Below are positions 17,826 through 27,101 of a stretch of 64,000 nucleotides of DNA, in pieces. The position numbers were made by a program, and so were the translations under genes. Where the stretch lies: positions 2,636,501-2,700,500 of the forward strand of contig NZ_CP160680.1 in the NCBI RefSeq assembly GCF_040784935.1. Reading direction: 5' to 3'. The stretch comes from Lewinella sp. LCG006 (lineage in GTDB: Bacteria > Bacteroidota > Bacteroidia > Chitinophagales > Saprospiraceae). A model generated the notes under the pieces. That model ran no database searches and was not told the DNA's origin. It worked only from the letters and a program-made list of their open reading frames with translations. How positions within the stretch are numbered: position 1 is the first letter of the stretch; each line of letters begins with the position of its first letter.

Positions 17826-18776
17826 ATGAAAGGATTATGTACCTTTTTTGCCATTGTACTCCTAGTGGCTTGGCAACCTATTGCAGCTCAAACAACCGAA
17901 GAGCTACAAGCAATGAAAGATGAAAAAGCAGCTGAACTGGCTACCCTAAAAGGAGAGCTAGAAGAACTTACCGGAAAGGTAGATGCGCTAAAAAGCGAAG
18001 TGGCTGGTTTGACGGACCAGCTGACGCCTTACCCACGTTGGGATACTGGCCTGTTGGGCAACGTTGGACTCAATTTTTCAACCTTCAACGACTGGTTATT
18101 GCGTGATCAACCCAATACCAGTGCTGTAAACATTGGTTTTTCCACTACCGGCATTGCTAACGCTGATTTTGAAAAAGCCTTCTGGAGAAACAGCCTTAAC
18201 CTGACGCTGGGTTGGTTGAAGTTTGATAACCGCGATAATCCGGATGACAATAGTGATTTCCAGGTTTCGGCTGATGCCTTCAATATTACCTCTTTATACG
18301 GCTACAAATTGTCTAGCAAAATTGCCATCTCTACTTTGGGCGAATACCGTACGTCTATTCTCGATGGTCGTTTCAATAACCCTGGCTACCTTGATATTGG
18401 TGTAGGAGCAACCTGGACACCCATCAAAGACCTTGTAGTAGTGGTACACCCATTGAACTACAACTTCGTTTTCTCAGATGCCGAATTCGATTACCAGTCT
18501 TCGCTTGGTGCCAAAGTGGTAGCGGACTATACCCGCCAGCTTACCAAAAGTATCGCTTGGAAATCCAACCTTTCGGCTTTCGCCAGCTACGAAGGCAGCG
18601 ATCTGTCTAACTGGACATGGATCAACGGTTTCTCAACTGCCGTAAAAGGTATCGGGATCGGCCTGGACCTCGGTCTTCGCAACAATAAGCAGGAAGCTCT
18701 GGCCGCCGAAAAAACCGACAATCCACTACAGACTTACTGGATCTTAGGTTTGTCTTACGCGATTTCTTCGAAGTAA
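17826..18776 (+). CDS. DUF3078 outer-membrane protein
   Basis: 316 residues. A signal peptide (MKGLCTFFAIVLLVAWQPIAAQ) is followed by a coiled coil at about 23-65 (heptad-like EELQAMKDEKAAELATLKGE...) and then a DUF3078 region of amphipathic beta strands, expected to form an outer-membrane barrel. Typical phrases are GLNFSTFNDW, NSLNLTLGWLKFDN and WTPIKDLVVVVHPLNYNFVF. The N-terminal coiled coil is an addition to the bare family domain and might reach the peptidoglycan or a partner. It is last in the ECF/MscS run, 35 nt after MscS, and convergent with the PKD gene. Confidence 0.88.
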   Translation: MKGLCTFFAIVLLVAWQPIAAQTTEELQAMKDEKAAELATLKGELEELTGKVDALKSEVAGLTDQLTPYPRWDTGLLGNVGLNFSTFNDWLLRDQPNTSAVNIGFSTTGIANADFEKAFWRNSLNLTLGWLKFDNRDNPDDNSDFQVSADAFNITSLYGYKLSSKIAISTLGEYRTSILDGRFNNPGYLDIGVGATWTPIKDLVVVVHPLNYNFVFSDAEFDYQSSLGAKVVADYTRQLTKSIAWKSNLSAFASYEGSDLSNWTWINGFSTAVKGIGIGLDLGLRNNKQEALAAEKTDNPLQTYWILGLSYAISSK

Positions 18777-18780
18777 TCGT

Positions 18781-18898
18781 CTTTAAAGTCGGAAGTGGGA
18801 AGTCGGAAGTAGTTGATGCTACTAGGGGCAATTAGTCAACGCTTACACCCTTACACTCGCCCAACTTTTACACTTCCCACCTCCCACTTCCGACCTCA
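18781..18898. repeat. Imperfect intergenic palindrome at a convergent junction
   Basis: GTCGGAAGTGGGAAGTCGGA near 18788-18807 pairs imperfectly with TTCCCACCTCCCACTTCCGA near 18874-18893, and the whole gap between the convergent DUF3078 and PKD genes is covered. The words TTACACCCTTACACT and AAAGTCGGAA recur in the junction at 3003-3131. Possible bidirectional terminator and dispersed repeat. Confidence 0.55.
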
Positions 18899-18900
18899 AA

Positions 18901-21900
18901 TCACCTCAACAAAGTCACACTCCCCGTGTAAATCCGCTGTACCCCGTTCAGGTAATTCACTTTGGCTTTGTAAGCATAAGCGCCCTGGGGGAGGATTTCG
19001 TTTTTGTAGCGACCATCCCAGGCCGCGGCGGGTTGATCTTCGTTGAGTTCTTCGGAAACGAAAACCCGCTGACCCCAAGGCGAAAAGATCTCCAATGTCC
19101 ACGAAGCCAGGCCGATGCCGGCGGGTTTAAATACGCGCACATCACCACTGCCGCTTTCCGGCGAAAGGGCATTGGGAAAGAAAATATCGTACATGAAATC
19201 GGGCTCCACGTCTACCCGAGCAGTATCGGCACAACCATTCAGCGAGGTGGCTAAAAGGCTTACTTGCCAACTACCGTTTTGTTCGTAATCGTGTACAGGA
19301 TTCGTTTCCGTACTGCTGGCACCATTGCCAAAATCCCAGAAATAGTTATCGGCACCCGTACTTTCGTTGTTGAAAAGCACAATTCCCCGATAGACCTCCG
19401 TAGGCAGCTCCCAGCTAAACGCTGCTACTGGTCGGGGGAGCAGATTGACGCTGCCGCTGAGCTGTAAGGAATCAAAGCAAAGGCCATCATAGGTAGCGAC
19501 CAGGCTCACATCATAGCTGCCCGCTTCATTGTATTCGATGACAGGATTGGCATCCGTAGAAATTGCTCCATTGCCAAAGTCCCAATAGTAGTCGGTGGCG
19601 TTGAGCGTCGCATTGTCAAAAACGACGGTTTGAGGGGCGCAGTCATCAATCAAAATCGGCGCAAAATCCGCTAACGGCTGTGGGATGATACGGAAGTCGT
19701 GTTGAAGAATATCCTCACAGCCGAAGGTGTTGCTGACTTGCAACTGCACATTGTATTCTCCCTGTTCCGAAAAGGTGACGCTGGGAGAGGTCAGGCTGCT
19801 GCTGATACCGTTGCTAAAGGTCCAGTTGTAGGAAGTCGCTCCGGTGCTGGTGTTCACAAAGTCAATCACTTGCTGTTCGCCACAATAGACGTTTTCAGGG
19901 AGGACAAAATTCGCTTCCGGTTCCTCGAAAACGACAATGCTGACGGTGTCGTAGGTAGAAAAACAGCCCTGTGCATCTGCAGCTCGAAAACTTACGGTAT
20001 ACAAGCCCGATGCGGTAAACGTATGGCAAGGGTTCAAGTTGGTAGAGCTGTTGCTGTCGCCAAAATTCCATTCGTAGAAATCAGCGTTCGTAGCGGTGGC
20101 ATCGAAGCATACCTCTAATGGCGGACAGCCACTGGCACCCTCCGTGAGCACCATACTCTCGGGCCTATTCCTGACCGTAACGGTACTGGTAAAACTCGAT
20201 TGACAGGAATATGCCGTGTTGCTGATAATCATCGTTACCAGGTAGGTGCCCGGTGCCTCATAATGATGGACTGGATCAATCGCAGTACTATTGTTGCCAT
20301 CCCCAAAATCCCAAAATACAGTCTGGAAATCTGAGGATGCATTGGTGAAGGCAACGTCCTGGTCCGGGCAAATGACGGGAGGATGGCTAAACAGGGCCTC
20401 CGGACTAGGCAGCACTTCAATATTTATCGAAGTCGAATCTTCGCTACAAGCCGTGAGCGCATACTGATAGACGGTATAATACCCTGGTGCTTCAAAAGTA
20501 TGAACGGGATTCGTTTGGTCAGAAGTGGTCCCGTCACCAAAATTCCAGCTCACAGATGATCCGAAAGAAGAATAGTTGGTGAAATTCACGCTCAATGGTA
20601 CACAGCCTTGGGTGGTGTCTACGCCAAAGAATGGGGTGACATTACTGGGGTTGACCAAAAGCTCCTGAAAACTGGTGTCACTGCCACAGCTGTTAGTGGC
20701 AATCAGCTCTATCAGGTAGGTGGTCGCAGCGGTATCTGGCGTTGTGTACACCTGCATACCCGGTAAAGAATCCTGAGAAGTAAAGCCGTTACCGAAGTTC
20801 CAGAAATAGCTATCGGCGTTTCCTAAGCTGGTATTGGCAAAGCTGATTTCCAATGGCCCGCAGCCATCATCGACGGGAATGCCAAACCCGGCTACTGGTC
20901 GCGACAATACCGTCACCGTATCCATCGCCGTCGAAATTCCACAAGCATTACTCACTTCTACCATCACATGGTAAGTCGTGTCAAAAAGCCCTGCCGCGAA
21001 CAACACCTCCTGAGGATTGGCTAGGGTACTGCTTTCTCCGTTGCCCAAAGTCCACTCGTACTGCAAATCAATACCGCTACTGGCATCCGTGAAGTTGACA
21101 CTGAGGGGGCCACAGCCCCTTGGCGTATCTAGCGTGAAGGCGGGGGCTGGCAAGCTCGCTACGAGCAGCTCTCCATCCGCCGAACTACTACAACCGGCTG
21201 TATTGGTAGCCGTGAGTGCCACCGGAATAGTGCCTGTATTCGTCATGGAAAAACTTATACTGTCACCGTTTAGCATTTCCATTCCGTCAATCAACCAAGT
21301 GTAGTTCACACCGTCTTGAGGGCTTGCGCCCAAACGAATATCCGCCGAAGTGCACACGTAGTCAGGTACACTGAAAGACGCCTGCGGAATGGCTTGAATT
21401 TCCACGCTCACACTGTCGGCAAAGCTACAGCCGGTACTGGCGTTGGTGATCGAGTATTGGTACCAATGCACCGTGTCCAGCAAGAGTTGATCGGTGTTGA
21501 TGAGCCCTTGGTTGGGATCGGTCAACGCCGGGCCCGACCAAGTACCGCCTGCCGGGGTGGGGGTCGGCAAATTTTGCACCCCACTTCCTACGCAAAAAGC
21601 CAGATTGGTACCTGCGTCGAGGTTGCCCGGTCCCTGGATATCTAGCACTAGCGCATCGCTGACTTCACAACTACTGCCCTCGGCGATGGTATAGGTGTAA
21701 TCAAAAACACCCGGTCCCGCTGCGGTTAAATCTACTTGGCCAGAGAAGGGATCCATGATGCCGGGGCCAGCCCATTGGCCTCCTGCCGGAGTGCCCGTCA
21801 GTGTTATCAGGCCTTCGCTGATGCAAACGCTTTGATCCGGCCCCACGACCGCTTCTTCTGGGTCGATAATGGTGATAACGACATCGATGGTTGTAGCACA

Positions 21901-23718
21901 GGCTGCTAGCGAGTAGGTCAATTGTATTGGATATATGCCTTCGCCAGGGCTGGTAAAAGTACCGTTGGTGCTATCGGTAACAAAATCCCCCGACCAGTTC
22001 AATGTTCCACCGCCAGGCATAGCGGTGGGGTTGAGTTCGTCTTGTAAAACCAGGGTACCTGCATCCACACAAAAAGCCGAGGTGTCGGGCGCGGCCAAGG
22101 TAGGTAGTGCTTGTACATCCACCAGGGTCTCCTTGCGGAGTAAACAGTTGCTACTGTCCAGCAAACTGTAAACAAGATCAAAAGCACCGGCGCCATTAAG
22201 GGCAGGATCAAAGATGCCTTGCTGTTCGTCGATAATACCCATTCCTGACCAAGTGCCGCCCGTAGGACTGAACTCCAACTGTACCGGCGGCTCGTTTTCG
22301 CAAAAAGTAAGTGCTGAAGCAATCGAAACACTTTCACCCAACAACACCTCTATGCTCATGCTGTCGCCGTAAACGCAGGCATCGTCCAGAATTTGGTACT
22401 GCACATTAAAGGCACCCAAACCAGTCACAGAAGGGTCGAAAACACCACTAGAGTCAATCCCAAGCCCCGACCAGAATCCTCCTGCGGGGGATGCAGTCAA
22501 GGAAACTGGATCGGAAGCATCACAAATGGGACCGAGGGGTGATAACTCCAGCAACACCACCTCGGATCCCTGAATAGAAAGCACGGTATTAGCACTTGTA
22601 TCCGGGCAATAACCATTACTGACCACGAGGTCAATGGTGTAATCACCAACCTGGTTGAAATTGACCAGCGGATTTGCTTCGTTTGGGATCATCGGTACGG
22701 AAGGCCCATTGACGGACCAGTTGTACGTACTGATATCTCCTTCCGTGACTAAGTAATCTCCCAGTTGTAGGCTGGCACTGTCACAGAATGGAGGTATTTC
22801 TTCTAAATCAGCAAGAGGAGGAGCAAGTACGGTGACGGTGGTGGTCCATTCACTGCTCCCGCAAAGGTTGTTGGCTTGTAGGCTGACTGTGTAGGTTCCG
22901 GGCACGGTAAACTCAACCGTTGGGGTTGCGCTCTGGGCGTTGAAAGTATCCAGGAAGATGACGCCTGCACTATCGGGAAAAGTCCAGAGATAATCATCGG
23001 CAAAAGACGAGTTGTTGCCAAAAGTGACGGTCAGTGGTACGCAGCCAATAGCGGCATCACTGCCGTTGGCGGTACTGCCCGCTAAGGGTTTGTCAAGTAC
23101 CTCTACGGGCAGCGTGAGACTATCTACGCCACACTGGTTGGTCACTAAAAGCGTCACATCGTAGACGCCGGCGGAGTCGAAGACGTGATCAGGATTAGGA
23201 TCGGTGGAAGTGGTACCGTCGCCAAAAGACCAAAGGAATTCGGTGCCGTGGCAGCTACCGTTGGTTAGCGTGATGGAGTCTCCGGCGCAAACGATCGGAG
23301 GGGCACTAAAATTAGCTCGTGGCTTAAAACGAATCGCCACGGGAGCAATCTGTGTATGACAGCTCTGCCCCTCCGCGCAAAAACGGTAAATTTCCAGGCT
23401 TATATTGTAGACGACGAAACTATTGCCCGACGAGCAGGCAGTCCCTTCTTCAAAGAGGTAAGTGTAGAAATAATTGGAAACTTCGTAAACGGTATCCCGA
23501 TCACCATTGCCCCAATCCCAGACGTAGAAGTCGATGTCAGGCATGATTGTTTGGTTGATCACTTCGAAGGTGGCTCCTTCGCACACGGTAATTTCTTCGC
23601 TGAGCAGGGCCCAGTCGGCAAAAATATCACCACATTCATCGGTGATACATTGGGCATTTAAGGAAAGGCTTAGGCTTCCGAAAAAGGTCAGAAGCGACAG
23701 ACGTATTAATAGTTGCAT
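18901..23718 (-). CDS. Giant PKD-repeat protein with T9SS type B (gliding-motility) C-terminal domain
   Basis: 1605 residues. A signal peptide (MQLLIRLSLLTFFGSLSLSLNAQ) is followed by about ten or more PKD modules marked by (Y/F)xWxFG(D/N)Gx(S/T)(S/T)xxNP, for example FLWSFGDGTTSTDPNPDH and YYWDFGNGAISTDANP. Five units of a second repeat type (PxGGxWSGxGI) lie in the middle. The last ~90 residues (DIFFPNALSPESGSGDVRVF, WGQRVFVSEE, WDGRYKNEILPQGAYAYKA) form the CHU_C/type B sorting domain. Such proteins are exported by T9SS and act at the surface in adhesion, gliding or polymer capture. PorP/SprF lies just upstream on the same strand, a usual pairing for type B cargo. Confidence 0.93.
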   Translation of the reverse strand: MQLLIRLSLLTFFGSLSLSLNAQCITDECGDIFADWALLSEEITVCEGATFEVINQTIMPDIDFYVWDWGNGDRDTVYEVSNYFYTYLFEEGTACSSGNSFVVYNISLEIYRFCAEGQSCHTQIAPVAIRFKPRANFSAPPIVCAGDSITLTNGSCHGTEFLWSFGDGTTSTDPNPDHVFDSAGVYDVTLLVTNQCGVDSLTLPVEVLDKPLAGSTANGSDAAIGCVPLTVTFGNNSSFADDYLWTFPDSAGVIFLDTFNAQSATPTVEFTVPGTYTVSLQANNLCGSSEWTTTVTVLAPPLADLEEIPPFCDSASLQLGDYLVTEGDISTYNWSVNGPSVPMIPNEANPLVNFNQVGDYTIDLVVSNGYCPDTSANTVLSIQGSEVVLLELSPLGPICDASDPVSLTASPAGGFWSGLGIDSSGVFDPSVTGLGAFNVQYQILDDACVYGDSMSIEVLLGESVSIASALTFCENEPPVQLEFSPTGGTWSGMGIIDEQQGIFDPALNGAGAFDLVYSLLDSSNCLLRKETLVDVQALPTLAAPDTSAFCVDAGTLVLQDELNPTAMPGGGTLNWSGDFVTDSTNGTFTSPGEGIYPIQLTYSLAACATTIDVVITIIDPEEAVVGPDQSVCISEGLITLTGTPAGGQWAGPGIMDPFSGQVDLTAAGPGVFDYTYTIAEGSSCEVSDALVLDIQGPGNLDAGTNLAFCVGSGVQNLPTPTPAGGTWSGPALTDPNQGLINTDQLLLDTVHWYQYSITNASTGCSFADSVSVEIQAIPQASFSVPDYVCTSADIRLGASPQDGVNYTWLIDGMEMLNGDSISFSMTNTGTIPVALTATNTAGCSSSADGELLVASLPAPAFTLDTPRGCGPLSVNFTDASSGIDLQYEWTLGNGESSTLANPQEVLFAAGLFDTTYHVMVEVSNACGISTAMDTVTVLSRPVAGFGIPVDDGCGPLEISFANTSLGNADSYFWNFGNGFTSQDSLPGMQVYTTPDTAATTYLIELIATNSCGSDTSFQELLVNPSNVTPFFGVDTTQGCVPLSVNFTNYSSFGSSVSWNFGDGTTSDQTNPVHTFEAPGYYTVYQYALTACSEDSTSINIEVLPSPEALFSHPPVICPDQDVAFTNASSDFQTVFWDFGDGNNSTAIDPVHHYEAPGTYLVTMIISNTAYSCQSSFTSTVTVRNRPESMVLTEGASGCPPLEVCFDATATNADFYEWNFGDSNSSTNLNPCHTFTASGLYTVSFRAADAQGCFSTYDTVSIVVFEEPEANFVLPENVYCGEQQVIDFVNTSTGATSYNWTFSNGISSSLTSPSVTFSEQGEYNVQLQVSNTFGCEDILQHDFRIIPQPLADFAPILIDDCAPQTVVFDNATLNATDYYWDFGNGAISTDANPVIEYNEAGSYDVSLVATYDGLCFDSLQLSGSVNLLPRPVAAFSWELPTEVYRGIVLFNNESTGADNYFWDFGNGASSTETNPVHDYEQNGSWQVSLLATSLNGCADTARVDVEPDFMYDIFFPNALSPESGSGDVRVFKPAGIGLASWTLEIFSPWGQRVFVSEELNEDQPAAAWDGRYKNEILPQGAYAYKAKVNYLNGVQRIYTGSVTLLR

Positions 23719-23743
23719 AGTATTCAGACGGATTTTGGGGGAG

Positions 23744-24922
23744 TTAACGGTACCAGCTATTGTTCCAACGGCGGTGATGACTACGGCCTACAGGAGGGCA
23801 TTGTACGCTGCCTTTGCGGCTTCGGCCACCGGGTCGCCCTTTGCCCGCGCCGCCAGGACTGAGTACGCTACAGAACAAGCCACCACTTTGGAGATAGTAG
23901 CGAATGTTAACTTCCACCACGCCACCAGAAGCAGAGCGCAGGCCACCAATATTCATATCGTAGCTAAGGCCAATTTCCAAGGCTTGCCGTTTATCCAAAT
24001 CAAAAGCGAGACCTAAATAGGCAATCAAGGCATCTGTATTTTGGAAGCCCGCAAAAGGATGGCTATTGTGATAAAACAAACCCAGTGAACCTCCCTGGTA
24101 GAGGCCCGTCAGGCCAAGGGTGGTAGCGTTGATGCCGCCCTGTCCTTCCAGTCGAAATTGGGGTACCAGCCGGAAACGATTGATCTGGCCGTTGCCTACA
24201 CTCAGGAAAGGCAGATAGAGACTCCCGTGTGCCGCCCAACGCAGCGGGAGCGGGGTGTCTAAACCCTGTAATGATTCGATAGGCCCCGTGTTAAAGCTGA
24301 CGTTGAGCAAATTGTTCAGGGCAATACCGTAATCGAATTGCAGGTCTTCCTTTCCGCGTTTGCGAACATCTACCCGATGGATAAACCCAAAATCAACGCC
24401 ACCAAACTGTACCGGTACGCGGCTTCCCGGATCAAAAGCCGTGGCGTTGACATTCCCAAACCGGGGATCGAGCTGATCCGAAAAAACGAGTCGATCCCAA
24501 TCAATCCGTTTTTCCATCCAGTAAGGGCTGATGCCCAAGCGGAAATTATGTACCGATCGCCGCCCGTCGATACGTGCCACAAAGCCAAGTTGTAATTTAG
24601 CGGCGGTGGTCGTAAGGAGGCCTTCTCCTTCGATGTCACGAGCTATACTAAGGCCGATAGCTCCTGGCAGACAGGGCTCAAAACTCTCTACGGAAGCGTA
24701 AAAAGAATTGAAGCCGCTGGGAATCTGGTTCCATTGGCGCCGGTAGGTGACCGTGCCCGTCAGGCCTCCGTTGATGCCTACATAGGCCGGATTGAGATGC
24801 AAAGGCGTATTGAAGAACTGGGAAAAGATAAAATCCTGGGCCCAAAGGCTTGGAGATTGGAGTAGCAGCCAGCATGTGGCCACGGCAGCTGCACGAAGCA
24901 GCCCGCGAAAGAAGGGTACCAT
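23744..24922 (-). CDS. PorP/SprF-family type IX secretion membrane protein
   Basis: 392 residues from the ATG at 24922 (MVPFFRGLLRAAAV...); the frame stays open upstream to 24961. It has a signal peptide ending WAQ, then the family hallmark FSQFFNTPLHLNPAYVGI and repeated beta strands of an outer-membrane barrel, for example GTVTYRRQWNQIP and GISPYWMEKRIDWDRLVFSD. The C-terminus after RYYL is an arginine/glycine-rich basic tail ending NNSWYR, longer than the barrel needs. SprF-type proteins are known to assist the surface attachment of type B T9SS cargo. The PKD gene starts 25 nt downstream, so the two very likely form a cargo/partner operon. Confidence 0.92.
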   Translation of the reverse strand: MVPFFRGLLRAAAVATCWLLLQSPSLWAQDFIFSQFFNTPLHLNPAYVGINGGLTGTVTYRRQWNQIPSGFNSFYASVESFEPCLPGAIGLSIARDIEGEGLLTTTAAKLQLGFVARIDGRRSVHNFRLGISPYWMEKRIDWDRLVFSDQLDPRFGNVNATAFDPGSRVPVQFGGVDFGFIHRVDVRKRGKEDLQFDYGIALNNLLNVSFNTGPIESLQGLDTPLPLRWAAHGSLYLPFLSVGNGQINRFRLVPQFRLEGQGGINATTLGLTGLYQGGSLGLFYHNSHPFAGFQNTDALIAYLGLAFDLDKRQALEIGLSYDMNIGGLRSASGGVVEVNIRYYLQSGGLFCSVLSPGGAGKGRPGGRSRKGSVQCPPVGRSHHRRWNNSWYR

Positions 24923-25446
24923 GTTGAAGTTGTTTTTGGGACGTACGCCAGCACAGCTCAAGGGCTTAGTCTCTGGTAGACCTGCTCCCTTCAGTTGGCT
25001 ATCGCACTGAAAAAGCTATCGCACGCCAGCAATAAAACTACCTGTGGATTTGTGGTGACACAAAACCTGAAGCAGTATGTTCCCTTACGGGACAATACCT
25101 ACGTACTATCGCAAAATTAAATAGTCAATGTTTACTCACTTAACCAGGGAAAATAAGGGTGTGAGTTTTTGTGAAGCTTTCTCAAGACAGGCTCATGGGG
25201 AACCCTAAATTCAGGATAACATATTATGTTTTTCAAAGATAGGTAAAAGATCAGGTAAAATGCAAGGTTGGGAAAGGATAAAAAACAGGAAGATGATTTT
25301 TAGTAATTTTTTTGGCATTTCTCCTTTTACCAGATGATCGGACAACTTTCCTTTATTTTTCACGATCTTTAAGCCATTGTGTGCAATAGGGGGAACAGCC
25401 TGGTCCCACTATCCTTATTGTATTCCACGCTTAAAATTAATCACCT
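24923..25446. other. 524-nt divergent intergenic region, no gene seen
   Basis: It lies between the divergent PorP/SprF and cytochrome/monooxygenase genes. I see no coding frame with family similarity and no RNA gene. It becomes AT-rich towards 25300-25440; a TATTTTTC at about 25353 is a weak match to a TAnnTTTG -7 box. It probably carries promoters for both genes. Confidence 0.4.
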
Positions 25447-27093
25447 ATGCGTTATTTTACCCTTCTGTTGTCCTTTTATGTACTGCTTTCGGGCCTTTCC
25501 GCCCAGGAGGCTACCAGTATTGAAGTTTACAATATTCTGCAAGCAAAATGTGCTACTTGCCACAGTGGGCCCGATGCTCCGCAGGGCTTAGACCTGGAAG
25601 GTACTGGTGGTACTTTGCTCGCGCGTATGCAGGATGTGTATACCACCCTTTATAACCAAACACCGGCCAACGCTACAGCTGCCGCCAAAGGCGATGCCTA
25701 CATTTATCCAGGCCGGGTCGACCGTAGCTTCCTTTTTAGGAAACTGAACAGAGGCCTTGAGCCAACCGTGCATTTGGACGCCAGTGGCGACGAAGGGCAA
25801 AGCATGCCTCCTTATGGACAACCCCTGCTCACGGATGTAGAAAAAGAAATGATCCGGCAATGGATTCTCTATGGCGCACCTGCTGCCGGAACTGTTGTTG
25901 ATCGCACGATTATCGAAGACTACTACAGTGGCATGGCACAAGCATCGTTTCCCGACGGACCACCACCAGCTCCTGCTCCAGAAGAAGGCTTCCAAATAAA
26001 AATGGGCCCGTTTTACCTTGCACCAGGCGATGAGCTGGAGTATTTTCAAAAATATGAATTGGAATTGCCCGAAGAGCTGGAGGTGAACCGATTGGATATG
26101 AAAATCGGCACTTATTCCCACCACTTTATTATGTACAATTTTGGGCAAGGAGGTGATGCAGGTATTGCCGATGGTTTCCGTACCGACCCTTTTCATAACA
26201 ACATCAATCTGGTTGCAGCAATCCAGGAAACCACTGATCTCAATTTGCCCCAGAATACAGCTTTTCGCTGGAGGGAAGGATTGGTTGCCGACCTCAACTC
26301 TCATTACATCAATTATTCCGCAACATTGGTGTACCAGGCAGAAGTTTACGTCAATGTATATACCCAACCCACTGGGACGGCTGCTCAGGAAATGTTCACC
26401 GACCTGCTCGTAAAAGGCAATATTCCGATTCCTAATAACGAAAGCACAATTACCCATACCCAGATCGTCAATCCTGGTTGGGGCGAGATCTATCTATGGG
26501 GCCTCATGGGGCATACTCACAAATATGGCACCAGCTACAAAGCCTGGCGGCGAGAAAGCTTGCAGCCAACGGAGCTACTCTATGATGCCGCTTGCCCACG
26601 GGGAGAGCCCGGTTGTGTATCTCCTTATTTTGACTATCGTCACATTCCGTTCCGTTATTTTGAGCCACTGGAACCCCTGACCATGAACTTCGCCAATGGT
26701 CTGGTACACGAAGCACAATGGGTAAATGATGGCCCTGCCCCTGTGAACTTTGGCCCTACTAGCGACGATGAAATGATGGTGATGGTCGTCATGTACACCG
26801 AAGATTCTACGGGAGTGCAGGTGGTTCCTACGGAGGAAATCACTACGGAGCGAGATGTACTCAAGCTAAGCCCGAGCCCTGCCAGCGACTGGGTGCAGGT
26901 GCAAAGCCCGGATTATATCCAGGAGGGCACCTTTGTGCTTTTTGACGCTACGGGGAGACAAATCTGGCAACAATCTGTCAGCGGAACCCGTTTCCTTGTG
27001 GAGCGTGGTGCCTGGCCAGCTGGAATGTATTGGTACCAACTACAAACTTCCGCAGCCAAGGCTTACACCGGAAAAATTCTTTGGCTGGAATAG
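25447..27093 (+). CDS. Secreted cytochrome c / PHM-like copper monooxygenase fusion with T9SS sorting domain
   Basis: 548 residues. A signal peptide (1-19) is followed by a haem c motif CATCH at about 35-39 and a c-type region with MPPYGQPL as possible distal Met ligand. The middle domain resembles the peptidylglycine alpha-hydroxylating / dopamine-beta monooxygenase fold. Its likely copper ligands are His225-His226 (YSHHF), His286 (LNSHY), His356 and His358 (GHTH), and Met443 in TSDDEMM, which matches the TSSDEM context of the PHM Met ligand. A type A sorting domain (LSPSPASDW..., WPAGMYWYQL) ends the protein. It may hydroxylate an extracellular substrate, with the haem feeding electrons. 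The substrate is unknown. An alpha/beta hydrolase gene follows after 8 nt. Confidence 0.82.
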   Translation: MRYFTLLLSFYVLLSGLSAQEATSIEVYNILQAKCATCHSGPDAPQGLDLEGTGGTLLARMQDVYTTLYNQTPANATAAAKGDAYIYPGRVDRSFLFRKLNRGLEPTVHLDASGDEGQSMPPYGQPLLTDVEKEMIRQWILYGAPAAGTVVDRTIIEDYYSGMAQASFPDGPPPAPAPEEGFQIKMGPFYLAPGDELEYFQKYELELPEELEVNRLDMKIGTYSHHFIMYNFGQGGDAGIADGFRTDPFHNNINLVAAIQETTDLNLPQNTAFRWREGLVADLNSHYINYSATLVYQAEVYVNVYTQPTGTAAQEMFTDLLVKGNIPIPNNESTITHTQIVNPGWGEIYLWGLMGHTHKYGTSYKAWRRESLQPTELLYDAACPRGEPGCVSPYFDYRHIPFRYFEPLEPLTMNFANGLVHEAQWVNDGPAPVNFGPTSDDEMMVMVVMYTEDSTGVQVVPTEEITTERDVLKLSPSPASDWVQVQSPDYIQEGTFVLFDATGRQIWQQSVSGTRFLVERGAWPAGMYWYQLQTSAAKAYTGKILWLE

Positions 27094-27101
27094 TATGATT
27101 T

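Noticed and set aside
25588-26457. 289-codon open frame on the minus strand
   Set aside because: Antisense to the cytochrome/monooxygenase gene; no domain, rich in Cys and Trp as expected from a shadow frame.
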